From Telmatactis stephensoni (Eukaryota > Cnidaria > Anthozoa > Actiniaria > Isophelliidae), in the NCBI GenBank assembly GCA_029948255.1, contig JALIZF010001448.1, positions 186,001-250,000 of the forward strand: DNA of 64,000 nt, read 5' to 3'. Under the pieces are notes generated by a model that made no database searches, was not told where the DNA came from, and was given only the letters and a program-made list of their open reading frames with translations. Shown in pieces: positions 45,274 through 57,445 of the stretch (positions within the stretch are counted from its first letter, which is position 1; every line of letters begins with the position of its first letter). Both the position numbers and the translations under genes were made by a program.

Positions 45274-47501
45274 TCAAAGTGGAAAAAACGTGGCGGCTGT
45301 CTTTGTCAGCCTCTCAGCCTCCAGGCTTTGATTCTTGGCACAAAAGTGAGGCAGGACCGAGAAGTGGGCTTCACAGAGATTGGATTGCCTTCTTCCCATC
45401 TCTGGATGTATGACTGAATGTGCATCAGCTGCTCTCAGTTCACATTCAATTTGGTAAGCCATATGGTGGAAGGGACATTTGATGACGTTTGTCGTTGTAT
45501 ATGGCTTTCCTTTACACTGGTGCTTTTCGTCTTTACATTTACCACACGAGCAAACCGTCTAGGGATGAAAGCCACATTCACCTCCTTTCCAACTGTGAAT
45601 GTCTACACAGTGGTATTGTGATAGGGCCCTCATACGCCTTGCATACTCAGCAGGGGTCGAGCATTGCTGAAGGCAGCAGAAATGATTTATTCTAGCATTA
45701 AGGATAAATTGTTCTGACAAACAGTCACATCCTTTACTGTGTCGCTTGCAAATGCAAACCAGAGTTTCCATCTTAGGGAAATGCTGTTTCCATCTCGACA
45801 CTTTTGCAGCAGGAAATCTCTTGAGTTTTGCTGCCTCCTTTAAATTGTTGGCATGTGCTCGACCAACATGGCCACCACATTTAAATACTCTTTGAGGCTC
45901 AACCCCAAATACAGATTCCACAGAGGATTTGCAGCTCGAGTCTGCGTCTTGCCAGACAATAGCAACGTCACATCCCTCTTCCTTACATTGTTGATAACAT
46001 TCTCTGCAAGGACGCCCTCCATCGATTTTGCTGTGCCTTTGAACCGCTGGTCCTCATCTTTGCCCCTAATACATTTGTGGCCAAACCACAGTAAAGCACC
46101 AGTGAGGTAGTTCTTAATAATAAACAAGCCATTCTTACTGAAATGGCCTCTTGTGTGCCAAACGCCATCAGATGTGAGCACAGCCCTCTTCCAGCTGCCC
46201 AGTGTCATGTCATCTTTCTTCTTCGTGTGGGATTTTGCCTCCTCACACATCTCATTTAAAATATCATTTACATGAGGATAAATAAGGCTGATAACTTCAA
46301 AGTACCTGTTCTTTGAAATAGCTGGTATTCCTAAATATTGATTCAGTGTTTTGTTAAACTTAGCAAAGCCATGCCCAGACACAATAAATGCTACAGCAAG
46401 GGATAATCCAACCACCGTCCTTCGAGATCCCTCTATCATTGACGATCCTTGAAATATTATGTTTCGATGGCTGCAACCGTTACACTGAAACATGATGTTT
46501 AAGGTACCTCCAAGGCCAAGAGTTTCAATTTTGGATGGAACAAGGATACCTAAGTATAAAAGAGACAGTATAAAATATAAATCAAAAATCAAAAAATTGT
46601 CTACTGCAGTGCAAACTGACTTTTATTGATTAATAGCACTGCTCCCAGCCATTCAGAATCTATAATTTTTCATGTATATTATACATGTAAAATGATAACG
46701 CTCATTCCAACACTTGCATTTGGATATAAAGTTTGCTAATAATCGCACAAACAAGGATCACAAGGCCAGTCACGCGTTGTGTGTTGATAAATTCACTGTT
46801 TATTTGGATATACATAAGCTTCATTCATGACTCTTACCATTGCAATCATCGGTGGAACATCTGGATGTTTTTAGTATCTGCAAGTCTTCTTTTTACCATC
46901 TTCGAAACATTGCAAAAATAAGGAAATACATCTCTTTGAAAACGACTGAAACTCTTGTCCATGCGTTCATATCCTCCAAACTTGACAATTGTAACTCTCT
47001 ACTCTTTGGATTACCCAACAAACTTCTTGATAAATTACAATCTGTACAGAATGCTGCTGCCAGAATCATCACTCTTTCCAATAAACATGACCACATTACA
47101 CCTATCCTTGTTAATCTGCACTGGCTACCAATCGAATCTAGAATTAAATATAAAATCCTGTTACTTACCTTCAAAGCTCTTCAAGGTCTATCTCCTAATT
47201 ATATCCAAGAACTTATTTCAGTGTATAAACCCAAACGTAATCTTCGTTCTTCATCACAAGTTCTTCTATCAACACAGTCGTACAATCTTAAATCTTATGG
47301 CCATCGCTCCTTCTCTGTACCTGCACCTGAACTCTGGAACTCACTGCCAACATCTCTCCGTAATGTATCAAGTCTGGCCTCTTTTAAAACTGAACTAAAA
47401 ACTTACCTCTTCAAATTTGCTTATTCTTTGTAATTGTCTTTTGTTACCAATATTTATTTAATTAGCACTTAGAACAGATTTGTATTTGCGCTTTATAAAT
47501 A

Positions 47502-47535
<34 letters not shown>

Positions 47536-47949
47536 TATACTTTCCAGGAAGCTTGCAAGTTGTGTGGACTCACAAACAAACAACTGACGCTCAAACGTTA
47601 CAGCTGTACTCGTCCTCTGTCCTTTCTTCACAGGGCTCGGTTTATACTCTGAGAATTCTGCGGGGCTGCTCTCTTCCGAAGATTCTTCGATGCACAACTC
47701 GTTCCCTCTATTTCGAAGGGTGTCTTTCACTTTGTCAGTATTATGATACAAAGTCTTTCCTGGCGACCGAAACTTCTCCTTCTCAAACAAACCGTAGTCA
47801 TGTACCTCTGAACTCCATTGAGCTGGAAGCACAAAGTTTCATTGAGAACCACCTCCAATTCCTCTTGCCTCAGCTCCTGCTTTTCCTCTAGCTGACTGCA
47901 ACCATTTTCTCTCCGCTTTAGTTAAAGATTTCCGTTTTCTCTTAGGCAT
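45274..47949 (-). pseudogene. Mutator-like transposase gene, decayed
   Basis: Exon 1 (47949-47541) begins MPKRKRKSLTKAERKWLQSA, then shifts frame about twice before LPAQWSSEVHDYGLFEKEKF and ends ...QLASFLE|S at GTATAA. Exon 2 starts at 46549 (phase 1, joins to S-ILVPSKIETLGLGGTLNIM). It carries FQCNGCSHRN and VLTSDGVWHTRGHF (first catalytic Asp region). One frameshift near 45985 follows, then CDVAIVWQDADSS (second Asp), KCGGHVGRAH and a Cys-rich tail (CICKRHSKGCDCL, NHFCCLQQCSTPAEYARRM, CGFHP). An in-frame TAG at 45559-45561 precedes CSCGKCKDEKHQCKGK and MAYQIECELRAADAHSVIHP. These are hallmarks of the metazoan Mutator-like transposase family common in cnidarians. At least four lesions make it a pseudogene. 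Confidence 0.8.
46840..47536 (+). mobile_element. L2/CR1-like LINE 3' fragment inside the Mutator gene intron
   Basis: The plus frame 46850-47433 encodes the LINE C-terminal region: SFYHLRNIAKIRKYISL, FISSKLDNCNSLLFGLP, LQSVQNAAARIITL, HWLPIESRIKYKILLLTFKA and APELWNSLPTSLR. A natural stop is followed by a short untranslated tail ending in (ATT)n at 47503-47536. It is 5'-truncated, a common outcome of target-primed reverse transcription. It is antisense to the transposase gene and ends five bases short of that gene's donor. Confidence 0.9.
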
Positions 47950-49675
47950 ATTTACACTATTTCCAACAACACTTTTAAGATTTATATGACGCTTTTTGCT
48001 GAATCAAAATGACGGGTAAAAACTTGTGCAAAACTTAACTGGAAGTAAATTGTCGATATCACGCCTTCTCGCATGCTTCTGCATAGCAACCACATAGCGA
48101 CTAGTCAAAACAAAGGCTTTTTGAAGCCTGTGTATACCCTAGAAGGGATGTTTTATGTCCAAGATGGCTGACCAAGATGGCGGAACATCATGAAAGCTTT
48201 GTTTCACAGTTTTAAGCAAAACTACAAGTGAAAGGAAAAGATTTGTTGACAATGTTTGTTTTATATGAGCTTCTCAATCATTTTTCTTGCTAGCAATGTA
48301 AGCTTTTTAGATGAAATTTGCTACACTTCTTCAAAATACCGAGAAGAAACGCGTGCTTGCGACTTGCATTTGAGTAAGTGTACATGATTTTATTGCCGAT
48401 TAATGGACAAATAATAAAACTTTTGATTTCTCTGAGAATATTCGTAATTTCTCAGGTCGAAAGCACATGATCCTGTGTTTGTATGTGCTTTTCAAGAATC
48501 CCTTTTTAGATTTATTTACGGAGAGAAATGCGATAAATGTAAAAACACATCCAGTGGGGGGGGGGGGGGGGGCGTTGTAATTATGAAAAGGTATCATGTT
48601 ACACAAAACCATGGTATATCTGTTTCTAAATAAACATTCTCTTAATGTGGACACTCTGAAACCAGAATATTTATTTCAGAAAGAGTTGCAGGCCTTAGAA
48701 AGGGGCTTCAAATAGCCAGTGCAACTACCTTAAGGACGGTGCCCACTATTGTCAGCACGCACTGCGTTCTGCCCTTCGTAGTGAAAACATCGTAAAAACA
48801 AAGCAGTTTTGCGATATTTGGATAAATAAAACTTACTTGCTTGTAGAAAAAACATTTGACTGTTCCTGTAGTAGAATTACATTCAGTATTGATGAATAAA
48901 ACTTGCTTAAAAACCACTGTTTTGATCACAAGGACTAGATTTGCCTATTGGCCGCCATCTTGGAAATATCCCATAATGCTTTGTAAAATCTGTCCATACT
49001 CTGTATGGAGGGCTAGGGATTTCATTGTATTTCGTGCATTTATCGGTAAATAGCTTCTTAACCCTTTCACCAAAGGAATCCCAGCACGAAAAAACACCCA
49101 AAACAACAGAAAACCAGCAATTTTTAATCCCATCGAATCAATTTTATTTGAACTGATATTTAAGCATGAAGTCATTTTCATTTATAGGAACCCCATATTC
49201 AAATGAAAGGTTTGGAAGTGAACTTTCTTTTCTAGATGTTGGTTTGGCGAACTCGTGACTCTAACGTGAGATTGAGGCTGTCAAAGTTACAATTTATTGA
49301 AAAATCGCATGGACAGAAAAAAATTCCAAATATCAACACAAAACATCACATTTTGTAAAGATATTAATAAAACATGTCTTCTTTTAAGTATCTAATGCCA
49401 AGTAGTTTATCAAAATGATGATCTCCCATCAAGATAAAGGTTTGAAAAGTGTAATAATATTTGCAAATGTGTTCCTATTGCATCTCCATGGGTTTGCTAG
49501 AATATGGGTTTAACAAATGAATAACCAGGCATTTCTGAAATCAAAAATGTCAGTTAAAGTACAGTTGTTTATCACATATTGCTGTCAGTATTATAGATGA
49601 AAGTTTAGTGCTTACACAAGCTAAATTTTGGAAAGACTAGCCATTTTTTGGAATGACCCTGTCAAAAGAGAATGT
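47950..49675. other. Non-coding stretch
   Basis: Contains start-like words AAGATGGCTGACCAAGATGG at about 48162 (only a few codons), a run of about 18 G at 48556-48573, and GCCGCCATCTTGG at 48952. No supported gene; the first part may be the 5' flank of the Mutator-like element. Confidence 0.35.
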
Positions 49676-50201
49676 TCACTCTTTCCAATATTCCACCTTG
49701 GTATGCCAAGCTCTGAAACAGTTCATTTCCCTGCTGATGCACAAATATACTTTGCAACAGTCACACATGAAAGTGGTTTTGGTCATCCTCTTTCTTTGGG
49801 ACATCTGGGTGAGAAGGCATGTAGCGGTGCCTTCTCTCAGTACAGACTTGACAGGTGTGATCACAGCCAATACCCTTGACAGGAAGATGGTCTCGAACAT
49901 TTTCAAGTCTGAAAGGGTTTGCTTGTCTTTTCCTTCCAGGTCTTATCCTTTCCATCCTCCAATTTCCAACCAGCTGCAGTATTAATTCCTCTCTAAAGGT
50001 TGCAAAGCATCTCCTTTTTCCAGGAGGGGAATGGTCAACAAAAAAGCCTTCGATGATGTATGAGTTAAAAGCCACAGCCTCTAGGAATTTTATAACAAGC
50101 TGCATATACCAGCGCATTTGTCTCCTATTCTTCATAACAGTTGTGAGCTGATCATTACTATCTACACCACCCATGTGAGAATTATAGTGCCAAAATGTCA
50201 T
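49676..50201 (-). pseudogene. piggyBac transposase, C-terminal remnant
   Basis: The minus frame has the piggyBac landmark YNSHMGGVDSNDQLTTVMKN (DDE domain third-Asp region). It continues WYMQLVIKFLEAVAFNSYII and the C-terminal Cys-rich domain (CDHTCQVCTERRHRYMP). A frameshift near 49790 separates the remaining ligands (FMCDCCKVYLCISREMNCF). The N-terminal two thirds are absent. Stop at 49676. Confidence 0.85.
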
Positions 50202-50353
50202 TTTATGAGTACACAGCTCATCATTGATGCAGATGGATTAATTGTTCTTCTTGTGGCTGGGTAGGCTAATAACATTATTGATACTGAAATTCATAGTTGA
50301 TATTTTTATGTATTCATCGATCTTAGTCTTTAAAAATCTGATCTGATTTGTAG

Positions 50354-50696
50354 TTTTCCGGGTCACATGAATGACGCTGGGACCTATAGACTACTTCCTG
50401 CTATTGGGCGTGGTAGGTGTGCTTTACCAAGACGGGCAAGGTTGTTAGCTGATGGAGGATACGCCAACAACCCGCCCCTTATCACACCAAGGCGAATTAC
50501 TCATAATAGACGACAAAGAGATGCTAACAGGGCCTTGAGGTCTTTATGGATCCGTGTGGAGCACACAATTGGGTGTGTCAAGGTATATTCTGCAACCACA
50601 GATATTTTTCGGCATATGAGGCCATTGCAACCAGTTGTTGTAGCCACTTGTGGTCTTCTCACAAACCGAAGAAAAATAATTTTGAGAGCAATCTAA
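50354..50696 (+). pseudogene. PIF/Harbinger transposase, last exon
   Basis: After a TTTGTAG acceptor the frame reads FPGHMNDAGTYRLLPAIGRG, ARLLADGGYANNPPLITP, RSLWIRVEHTIGCVKVY, FRHMRPLQPVVVATCGLLTN and stops at 50694-50696. DGGY...PLITP and RVEHTIG are signatures of the DDE nuclease of Harbinger-type transposases (second Asp and Glu). This exon is intact, but no upstream exons were found, so it is probably a fragment. Confidence 0.85.
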
Positions 50697-51399
50697 TTAT
50701 ATTTGATGAGGATTATAATATTTGATATCTCGTTCTTGACATCAAAGTTAATTAATAAGGTCCAACTAGCAATAATAATATCAGTTTCCTTCTTTTGAGC
50801 TGTTTGAAGTATTTCACTGTATAAGATGACAATTGTTTGGACCTGATTTAAAATATCGCTTGCTTCCTGTTATTGCTTACGTTTTAGTTCATTGGCCTGA
50901 AAATAAAATAAAAATCCGTGGTATCAAAAAGCGTAGGGCCAGATACATGAACCATGTACGTCATGCAAGAAACGCATATATTATGTGTATAATAAAGTAT
51001 TGTAAATCATTGACATTATATTTTTCACTGCCTTTATAGCTTGGTTATTCATCTATTTATTTGTTTATTTATTTGTCCATTTGTTTATTTATCTGTTTAT
51101 TTATTTATATTCTTAATTCATTCTTAAGCAATAGTTTTATTCATAGTCTACTATATGCTGGTATAAAGTTTCATGTAACTTTATAATATGTGCGAAAGGA
51201 TTATAAAAATTTATATGTGCGAACGGATTATAGAAATGTGGCATATGGTGGTATATACTATGCCTATGCCGCTAAATCGGAAATGTCTGATTTCAAGAGG
51301 CCTACAATTATGATAATTGGTTCATTATACGATATACACACTAATTTACAATTAGGCATTGTCTTATATACATCTTTTCAGTCTTTGCAACCCAATATT
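50697..51399. other. Non-coding stretch
   Basis: A TTTA-rich patch lies at 51050-51112. A short direct repeat, TATGTGCGAA-GGATTATA-AA, occurs at about 51187 and 51214. No gene. Confidence 0.4.
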
Positions 51400-51800
51400 T
51401 ACTGTGTGGTACCGGGGGGGGGGGGGGGGAAATCCATTGTAAAATGATCGGGTATGCTCGTCGGAAATACCCCTAAAAGATACCGGAAGTCTTCTAAAAA
51501 GGGCGTGACTGGGCGATTTTTAACCCCTAAGAAATACCCCACCAAAAACACATAAACTGTTTAAACGTTTCTCTGAGTATTATTCTGAGTATCATATTAA
51601 AAATCCTAAACTTCTTATGTGCAAATATAAAATACGGGCTCTTTTGATACCCTAAGAGATACCAAGTAGTGTTAAAGCTCTAAACTTAAATTATAATGCC
51701 CTAAAAGATACCAAATCGCCGATTTTTTTCCCCTAAGAGATACGACGAGCATACCTGATCCTTTTACAATGGAGTCCCCCCCCTCCCCCCCAGGGTGTGG
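51400..51800. mobile_element. Foldback element with G-rich inverted ends
   Basis: GTGTGGTACC, a G-run, CCATTGTAAAA-GATC-GGTATGCTCGTCG and CCCCTAA-AGATAC appear at 51400-51485. They reappear inverted at 51725-51805 (C-run, then GGTGTGGTA). The arms are about 75 bp. Related GAAATACCCC/AGATACC words fill the middle. Confidence 0.8.
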
Positions 51801-52135
51801 TATAAACAAAGGATAGCCTTTCTTGAATAAGCATACCGCATTCTTTTGCAAAAAAAAAGCGGTTGTGATATACATTCACAGAAATTAAATACACTCATGA
51901 TTGGTTGGGGTGCCTCGACAGCAAAAATTCATTTCAACCTTAAGAGATAGCACTGACATTTCCCTTCTCCCAACTACTTCCATTTCGACTGCTAATAAAG
52001 CACCGAGAGGGGAAAATAAATAATTTCAATGTCAGTAATTGGTACAGAACCAATATATATTTTTTAAAATAAGATCTACAACTGATATCTTACAACTTTG
52101 TGCAAAGTAGGATAGAGATGATTAGTTATATTTAC

Positions 52136-55056
52136 CAATTGAAGACAGACTGAGCTTTAATGCTGTGGATTTGCCTCGTCCTGGCTGTCCAACTAAAATA
52201 GCCGTTGGACAGCCTTCAAAGAATTCCTCAATGGACTCGAGGTGATTGATCATGGCCACTGCGCCCAGGGTAAAGATTGCAGCAGGAAAATTATGCTTCA
52301 AGGTTTTCTTCATTTCCTATGTATACATGCATAAAAAATAAATAAATAAAACAGAACGAGAAAAAGAAATTAAAAAGGATAGAAATTAAAAACGAAATAA
52401 ATATATCTACAGTATTAACAGTAATTAATGCTCTCAAATTTTTCTAAATGGTAAAATCGTGTTTCTATGTTATAGTTTGTCTTCCTTGAGGGAACTTAAA
52501 CATTTTGAGACGTCACTGCGTAACGTCATCACATGACGTCGTAGCTAAGGCAAAAAATCAAGAAGAATTGGAGATGCAATAGATGATTCTTGAGACCAAA
52601 GTACATAATTCTAAGAATGCGTTTTAAGAAGGCTCTCCAAACAAATTTGATACGATTTTTTGAATGTCGAATAATAGAAATAGCTTCCGTATTTCTTGAT
52701 TTTTCCTAAATTCCATGCTTGGCTTTAAAGAAAAGCTTTATACATATGATACATATTGAAGAAACACTTAGTTTTGAAGAAAACCACTGAATATTATAGC
52801 ATTTTAAAGAAAACGGAAGTTAATTAAGCTTTCAACAGAGTTTGTCGCAAAGAGAGTGCGTTTTACTGGGAGTCTAGCTAACCTGTAAGGTGTCATACAA
52901 TGGAAGAACTGACATTGACCCTCCAACCTCTGTCATAAGTTCGTTATCATCTGGTACATATACGTAACTGGTATCCTGCACCGCCTCACCTTGGCTGTTT
53001 ATCTGTACCTGTTTTATTATTAAAATTTATTACTATTTAAAGATGAATAAAATAACGTCTTCATCAGTAGAATAACAACTGGCTTACATACAAGAACACA
53101 ATTAATATCCTTGAAATATTTAAAGTAAAAATGTTAAGAAACTTCTATACTTATTTATTCATCTTAAAGTTGTTTGCCCAAAGAAATATATCTATTATTA
53201 TTTCGCTCCATTTTTAACAGAGAATGCAGTCAAAGCATAAGAATGCTTATATATAAAGCTAATTCATGACTCTTAAAACTCCAGTACATGCGGGCTTAGC
53301 CTCGAACCAAGGAGCTATTTGTTTTGTTATTCAAATTTCTGCTTTTGTTCTTCTGTCGCAGAAGTGAGGCTAAGCCCACATGTACTGGAGTTTTAAGAGT
53401 CGTGAATTGCAGAAACATTTGACCCTTTCAAAAAGCTGAGACCGAAATGAAAACCGGGAAATATACTGACAAGATCATTTTCAGGAAGCGCGTGTACATG
53501 GACGATTCAAACAGTGACTGAGACAAGAGCTTGGTGTTCTTGATGTGTTTATTTAGCGCAATCATAGATAGAGCACATAAATATCCAAATATTGTTCTAT
53601 TGTTAGTACGCTTGCCACAGTTACTACATTTGCTACAGTTACTACGTTTACTACACTTGCTACAGTTACTAATACGGTAACTACAGTTATTACAATTACT
53701 GATGTTGCTATAAAAGACTCTTTAATACGTAAAAACAAGCTTGTTAGCTTCTAAAAATTCGTGACGGTTCAGATCATGGGCCTATTACCCATTTCGGTCT
53801 CAGCTTCTCGGTTCAATGATTTTTAAAGAGTCAATGTTCGTACACTGAAATAGCTATAGATACTTCCTTCTCAGCCCCATATAGTTAAGTGTGAAAGAAA
53901 AATATTTTCTTTTCCCTTTCTCTCAGCCTGTTACTAGTAAAAGACTACCCTTTGCATGGCTGACACACAAAAAACGTATTTGATTTTATTTACCTTGTCA
54001 GATAGAACCCACACGTTTTTCACTTTTCCAAGAGTGTTTGTGGCTTTCAGGAAGTTAAAGTCCGTTGAACTTAAAAATTTAAGGACCTTGTTAACGAACT
54101 CCGTTTTGAACATGTTTTCCAGGAGTGAGCAGGATAGGCCACCTCCCCCTTTTTTACACAACGCTTTGTTCAATTATTCACAGACTATTTCATTTTGGAT
54201 CGAAAAACATCTTTTTTTGTGTGTTGAATGCACAGTTGGACGATTTTTACAAGACAAAATGTGTGACACAACGTGACATAACCAGGGTCAAGATAGAAGT
54301 CTCTCTTTGAAATAAAACAGAACCGCTCAAAATACAGAACCCGCGCTTTTCTAAAAAGACATTACCTTTTGGTTAGCACAAAATTATAAGGACGGTGGTA
54401 ATTATAGAGGCAATGGAGACAATTAGTACTCTCAAGATATATAGTGAAGAACCTTTCTTCTGTGTGCAGATAAAGTGCTAACATATTTCATCTAATTTGA
54501 TTTTATGTGTTGAAATAGATAAAATATATCCTTTAGGCAGTCGCAAGCTGACTTTAGTAGAAAATCTGATAAGCAGACACATTGACAATTATGTATACTG
54601 TAACTTTTGAACAGAAAATCAGGACAGTAGTATATTATAAAAGTGGAAAACGGCCATGAGGCCATGCGGCCATGCAGCTTAATTGCCGCAGAGGAATATT
54701 GCAATATTTCAATATATATTGTACATTAACAGCCACTTACAGCTTCGTTCCATTCGGGAAATTTACGATCTTCATTAAAAAGCCATCCTTTTCTCCTCCG
54801 AGCTGTCAACAAGAAGTTGAGCCGTTAAAGGAAGACAATATGGACAACATGCAGTCTTCGATTTTTAAAAGTTCACATGCGTCGTAACCAAACTCACCTG
54901 GGCGACGGGAAAGAACACGAAGTTTGAGCAGGGTACAAACTTAGTGACGACATTACCATTCTTCTTTTCTTTAACCTTGAGCCCAATTTTTGAGCTTGTT
55001 TCTTGGTAAGTTGCCTTTACCATTTCAAAGCTAGCAGTGCACAGACGCTGAAGGTT
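52136..55056 (-). CDS. Multi-exon gene for a P-loop NTPase-like protein, partial
   Basis: Four minus-strand segments have good splice borders. 55056-54898 encodes NLQRLCTASFEMVKATYQET ... NFVFFPVAQ. A segment ending at 53995 encodes SCSLLENMFKTEFVNKVLKF ... VWVLSDK. 53008-52883 encodes VQINSQGEAVQDTSYVYVPD ... LYDTLQ. 52316-52136 encodes EMKKTLKHNFPAAIFTLGAV ... ILVGQPGRGKSTALKLSLSS. The last holds a Walker A motif (GQPGRGKST) that predicts ATP or GTP binding. Exons two, three and four join in phase 0; the join of the first two is less certain and may lack an exon. The gene continues below 52136 (phase 1). The family was not identified. The second intron contains foldback elements. Confidence 0.55.
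52321..52882. other. Probable intron
   Basis: Lies between two exons of the P-loop gene; no element recognised. Confidence 0.4.
53261..53407. mobile_element. MITE with about 43-bp inverted ends
   Basis: AATTCATGACTCTTAAAACT...GGGCTTAGCCTC at the left matches its inverse at the right with about two differences. Located in an intron of the P-loop gene. Confidence 0.85.
53415..53840. mobile_element. Second foldback, carrying a small TTGCTACAGTTACTAC array
   Basis: AAGCTGAGACCGAAATG at about 53433 is inverted at about 53790. The interior (53610-53705) is a short array of the same 18-bp unit that forms the large minisatellite at 62331-63426. Confidence 0.65.
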
Positions 55057-55710
55057 CTGCGTCGTGTCAAATTGTTATCGTATGTAAAATAAAAAGAGAC
55101 AGAGAGAAACTAACAACAGCTTATTAGAATTGAATATCCAAAGTAACAACTTAGAACACAAAGTGTGAGTGTGAGGTCAATTCAGTTTACTAACAGGAAT
55201 GCCTTTGTGTCCCTTGTGTGGGGCCTAAGTCTTGAGGTGTAAAACGTTGGGGGTCACATGACAGACATGCGCCTTCCTTTGTGTAATGGTGTCGACCAGC
55301 CCTGAAAAGTTTTTGTAACTATAAAGTACACTTTTGTTTCGGGAATGAACAGTCCTGAAAATGTCTTGATGATTTTGGATTTAACACATACTGGTTATTT
55401 TCTTGATACGAATTCCCCGATCACCCTCATCGAGAAATATAAATGCTTTTATCAAACACCATAATGCGATTTCCCGCCAATGCAATTGCACAATCATTTC
55501 CTGTCGATTCAATTGCACAATTCTCTGCTAATTAAGTTAGCCTGCGTAGCGGCCCTCCAGAGGACTGTAGCTGTCAAATGTCAAGTGTAGAAGGTCAGAA
55601 GTCTTGTTCTTGCATTTTTTTAAACCCTAATCGCTTGAGCATCAAAAACCTTTATGCGAATAGGACAAAACATGAAGATAGATGACGGACAAAACGCAAA
55701 CTTAGCACTA
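55057..55710. other. Non-coding stretch
   Basis: Upstream of the P-loop exons; nothing recognised. Confidence 0.35.
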
Positions 55711-55802
55711 TTTTCCCTGCATAATTAATTAGCTCAGAGTATAAATAAGCCTGCTCAATCTAGGAGTGGTCACTTCAAGATACGCCGGCACACCGTGAAC
55801 TT
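55711..55802 (+). promoter_or_regulatory. TATA-bearing repeated module, copy 1
   Basis: About 90 bases, nearly identical to 60680-60771. Contains GAGTATAAATAAGCC (TATA box at 55740) followed about 30 bases later by GTGGTCACTTCAAG, a plausible initiator. Probably a promoter from a retroelement terminal region. Confidence 0.5.
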
Positions 55803-56471
55803 TCGTTCTTTGCCATCGTCAACCGCCACCAGCTCTAATTCAAGATTCTTATTCTGAGTACTCTCAGCAGCCTCAACGTTCTGACTTTTCTACCAAGCTT
55901 GGTTAAACTGAACAAGGCTAGCTAGCAGAGTTAGCGAGCACAATTGCACCAGCTTGCTTTGGTAAACGTATCGAGGTAATTTAGTGTTTGTTACTCGGAC
56001 ATTTTCTCTTGGTTTGCCCGGGGTTTATTCCCAATTTTGCTAGTGGTCGTTTGTATTTGTAGCCGCTTCTAGTTTTTTCTCGTCCTAGTTTGCTGTAAGT
56101 TTGTTATTTTCGTTTTATCAGTCGGCTTGGTGGTTTGGGCAGGCTTTCAATCGTTTCTATTCCTTTTCATAATTGTTTCTTTGTGGTTTCAGTTTTATGT
56201 TTTCTACACTGACTTTCGTTGGCTATAAAATTTTACGCTTTATATCATTAACCCAAACCGCTTTTATTGCATATTTTGTGTTACCTCGGCCAGTACTGCC
56301 ATTAGCGTCCTACTTTGGTAATTTGCATTCGTCTTGCATGCTTTGTGTTACGCTTCGTAACTTCGGTCTTTGTTTCCAGTTAGTTCGTTAGTCGTAAATT
56401 TATTTGTTTTATGCTTTGTTTATTTAGTGCTCTAAATCTACGTTCTAACTTCAATTAATCCACATATTTTA
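55803..56471. other. Non-coding, possible 5' untranslated or element leader
   Basis: Lies between the TATA module and the 69-bp tandem array. No convincing exon. GCTAGC-type words are frequent. Confidence 0.3.
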
Positions 56472-57152
56472 TGTGGCCTTAAGAGCCGCGAGGTTTGAAT
56501 TTTAAAGAATCGCACAGATAGAGGAGTAACGCTAGCGAAGGTGGCCTGGAGAGCCACGGGTTCACGATTTTTGGGAATTGCATTGATAGAGGAGTACCGC
56601 TAGCGAAGGTGGCCAGGAGAGCCACGGGTTTGCGAATTTCAAAGAATCGCACAGATAGAGGAGTACTGCTAGCGAAGGTGGCCAGGAGAGCCACGGGTTT
56701 GCGAATTTCAACGAATCGCACAGATAGAGGAGTACCGCTAGCGAAGGTGGCCAGGAGAGCCACAGGTTTGCGAATTTCAACGAATCGCACAGATAGAGGA
56801 GTACCACTAGCGAAGGTGGCCTGGAGAGCTACGGGTTTGCGAATTTCAACGAATCGCACAGATAGAGGAGTACCGCTAGCGAAGGTGGCCGGGAGAGCCA
56901 CGGGTTTGCGAATTTCAAAGAATCGCACAGATACAGGAGTACCGCTAGCGAAGGTGGCCGGGAGAGCCACGGGTTTGCGAATTTCAAAGAATCACACAGA
57001 TACAGGAGTACCGCTAGCGAAAGTGACCTAGAGAGCCACGGGGTGGCGGATTTAAAGAATTGCATTTATAGAGGAGTACCGCTAGCGAAGGCGGCCTGGA
57101 GAGCCACGGATTTACGCATTTTGAAGCATTGTATTTACAGAGGGATACCGCT
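56472..57152. repeat. 69-bp tandem array, about nine copies
   Basis: Copies begin near 56521, 56589, 56658, 56727, 56796, 56865, 56934, 57003 and 57071. Consensus landmarks are GAGGAGTACCGCTAGCGAAG, GTGGCC-GGAGAGCCACGGG and TTTGCGAATTTCAA-GAATCG. The central six are very similar and the edges diverge. Because 69 is a multiple of three, both strands stay open as a 23-residue repeat (minus: IRKPVALPATFASGTPLSVR...). Whether any is translated is unknown. Confidence 0.93.
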
Positions 57153-57229
57153 AGAAGAAACGAATACGTACCATAGCCATTGGTAGAATGTTTCCCCTTT
57201 TTTCATTCGGCCCATTTTAACCTCCCAAT

Positions 57230-57445
57230 CCTTCCTCTCTGTTGACCTCGGGGGGGCTAGCTAAAGCTCTAATTCTGGACCTAGTTCAGAGCCTAGGGTC
57301 AACAGAGGGTGGGGTTCCCTTTCGTGCATCACAAGGTAAATTGAGCCTCTTATGTTGAGCATCGTTTATACAACTGTCTATCGTTTACAGGGCATACCGC
57401 CTTGTTTTCTTTCCCAGAGACCCTACCCTCTGTTGACCCTATGGC
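57230..57445. repeat. Inverted CCTCTGTTGACC motifs
   Basis: CCTCTCTGTTGACC (57233), AGGGTCAACAGAGGG (57295) and CCCTCTGTTGACCCTA (57428) form nested inverted pairs, perhaps ends of small foldbacks. Confidence 0.5.
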
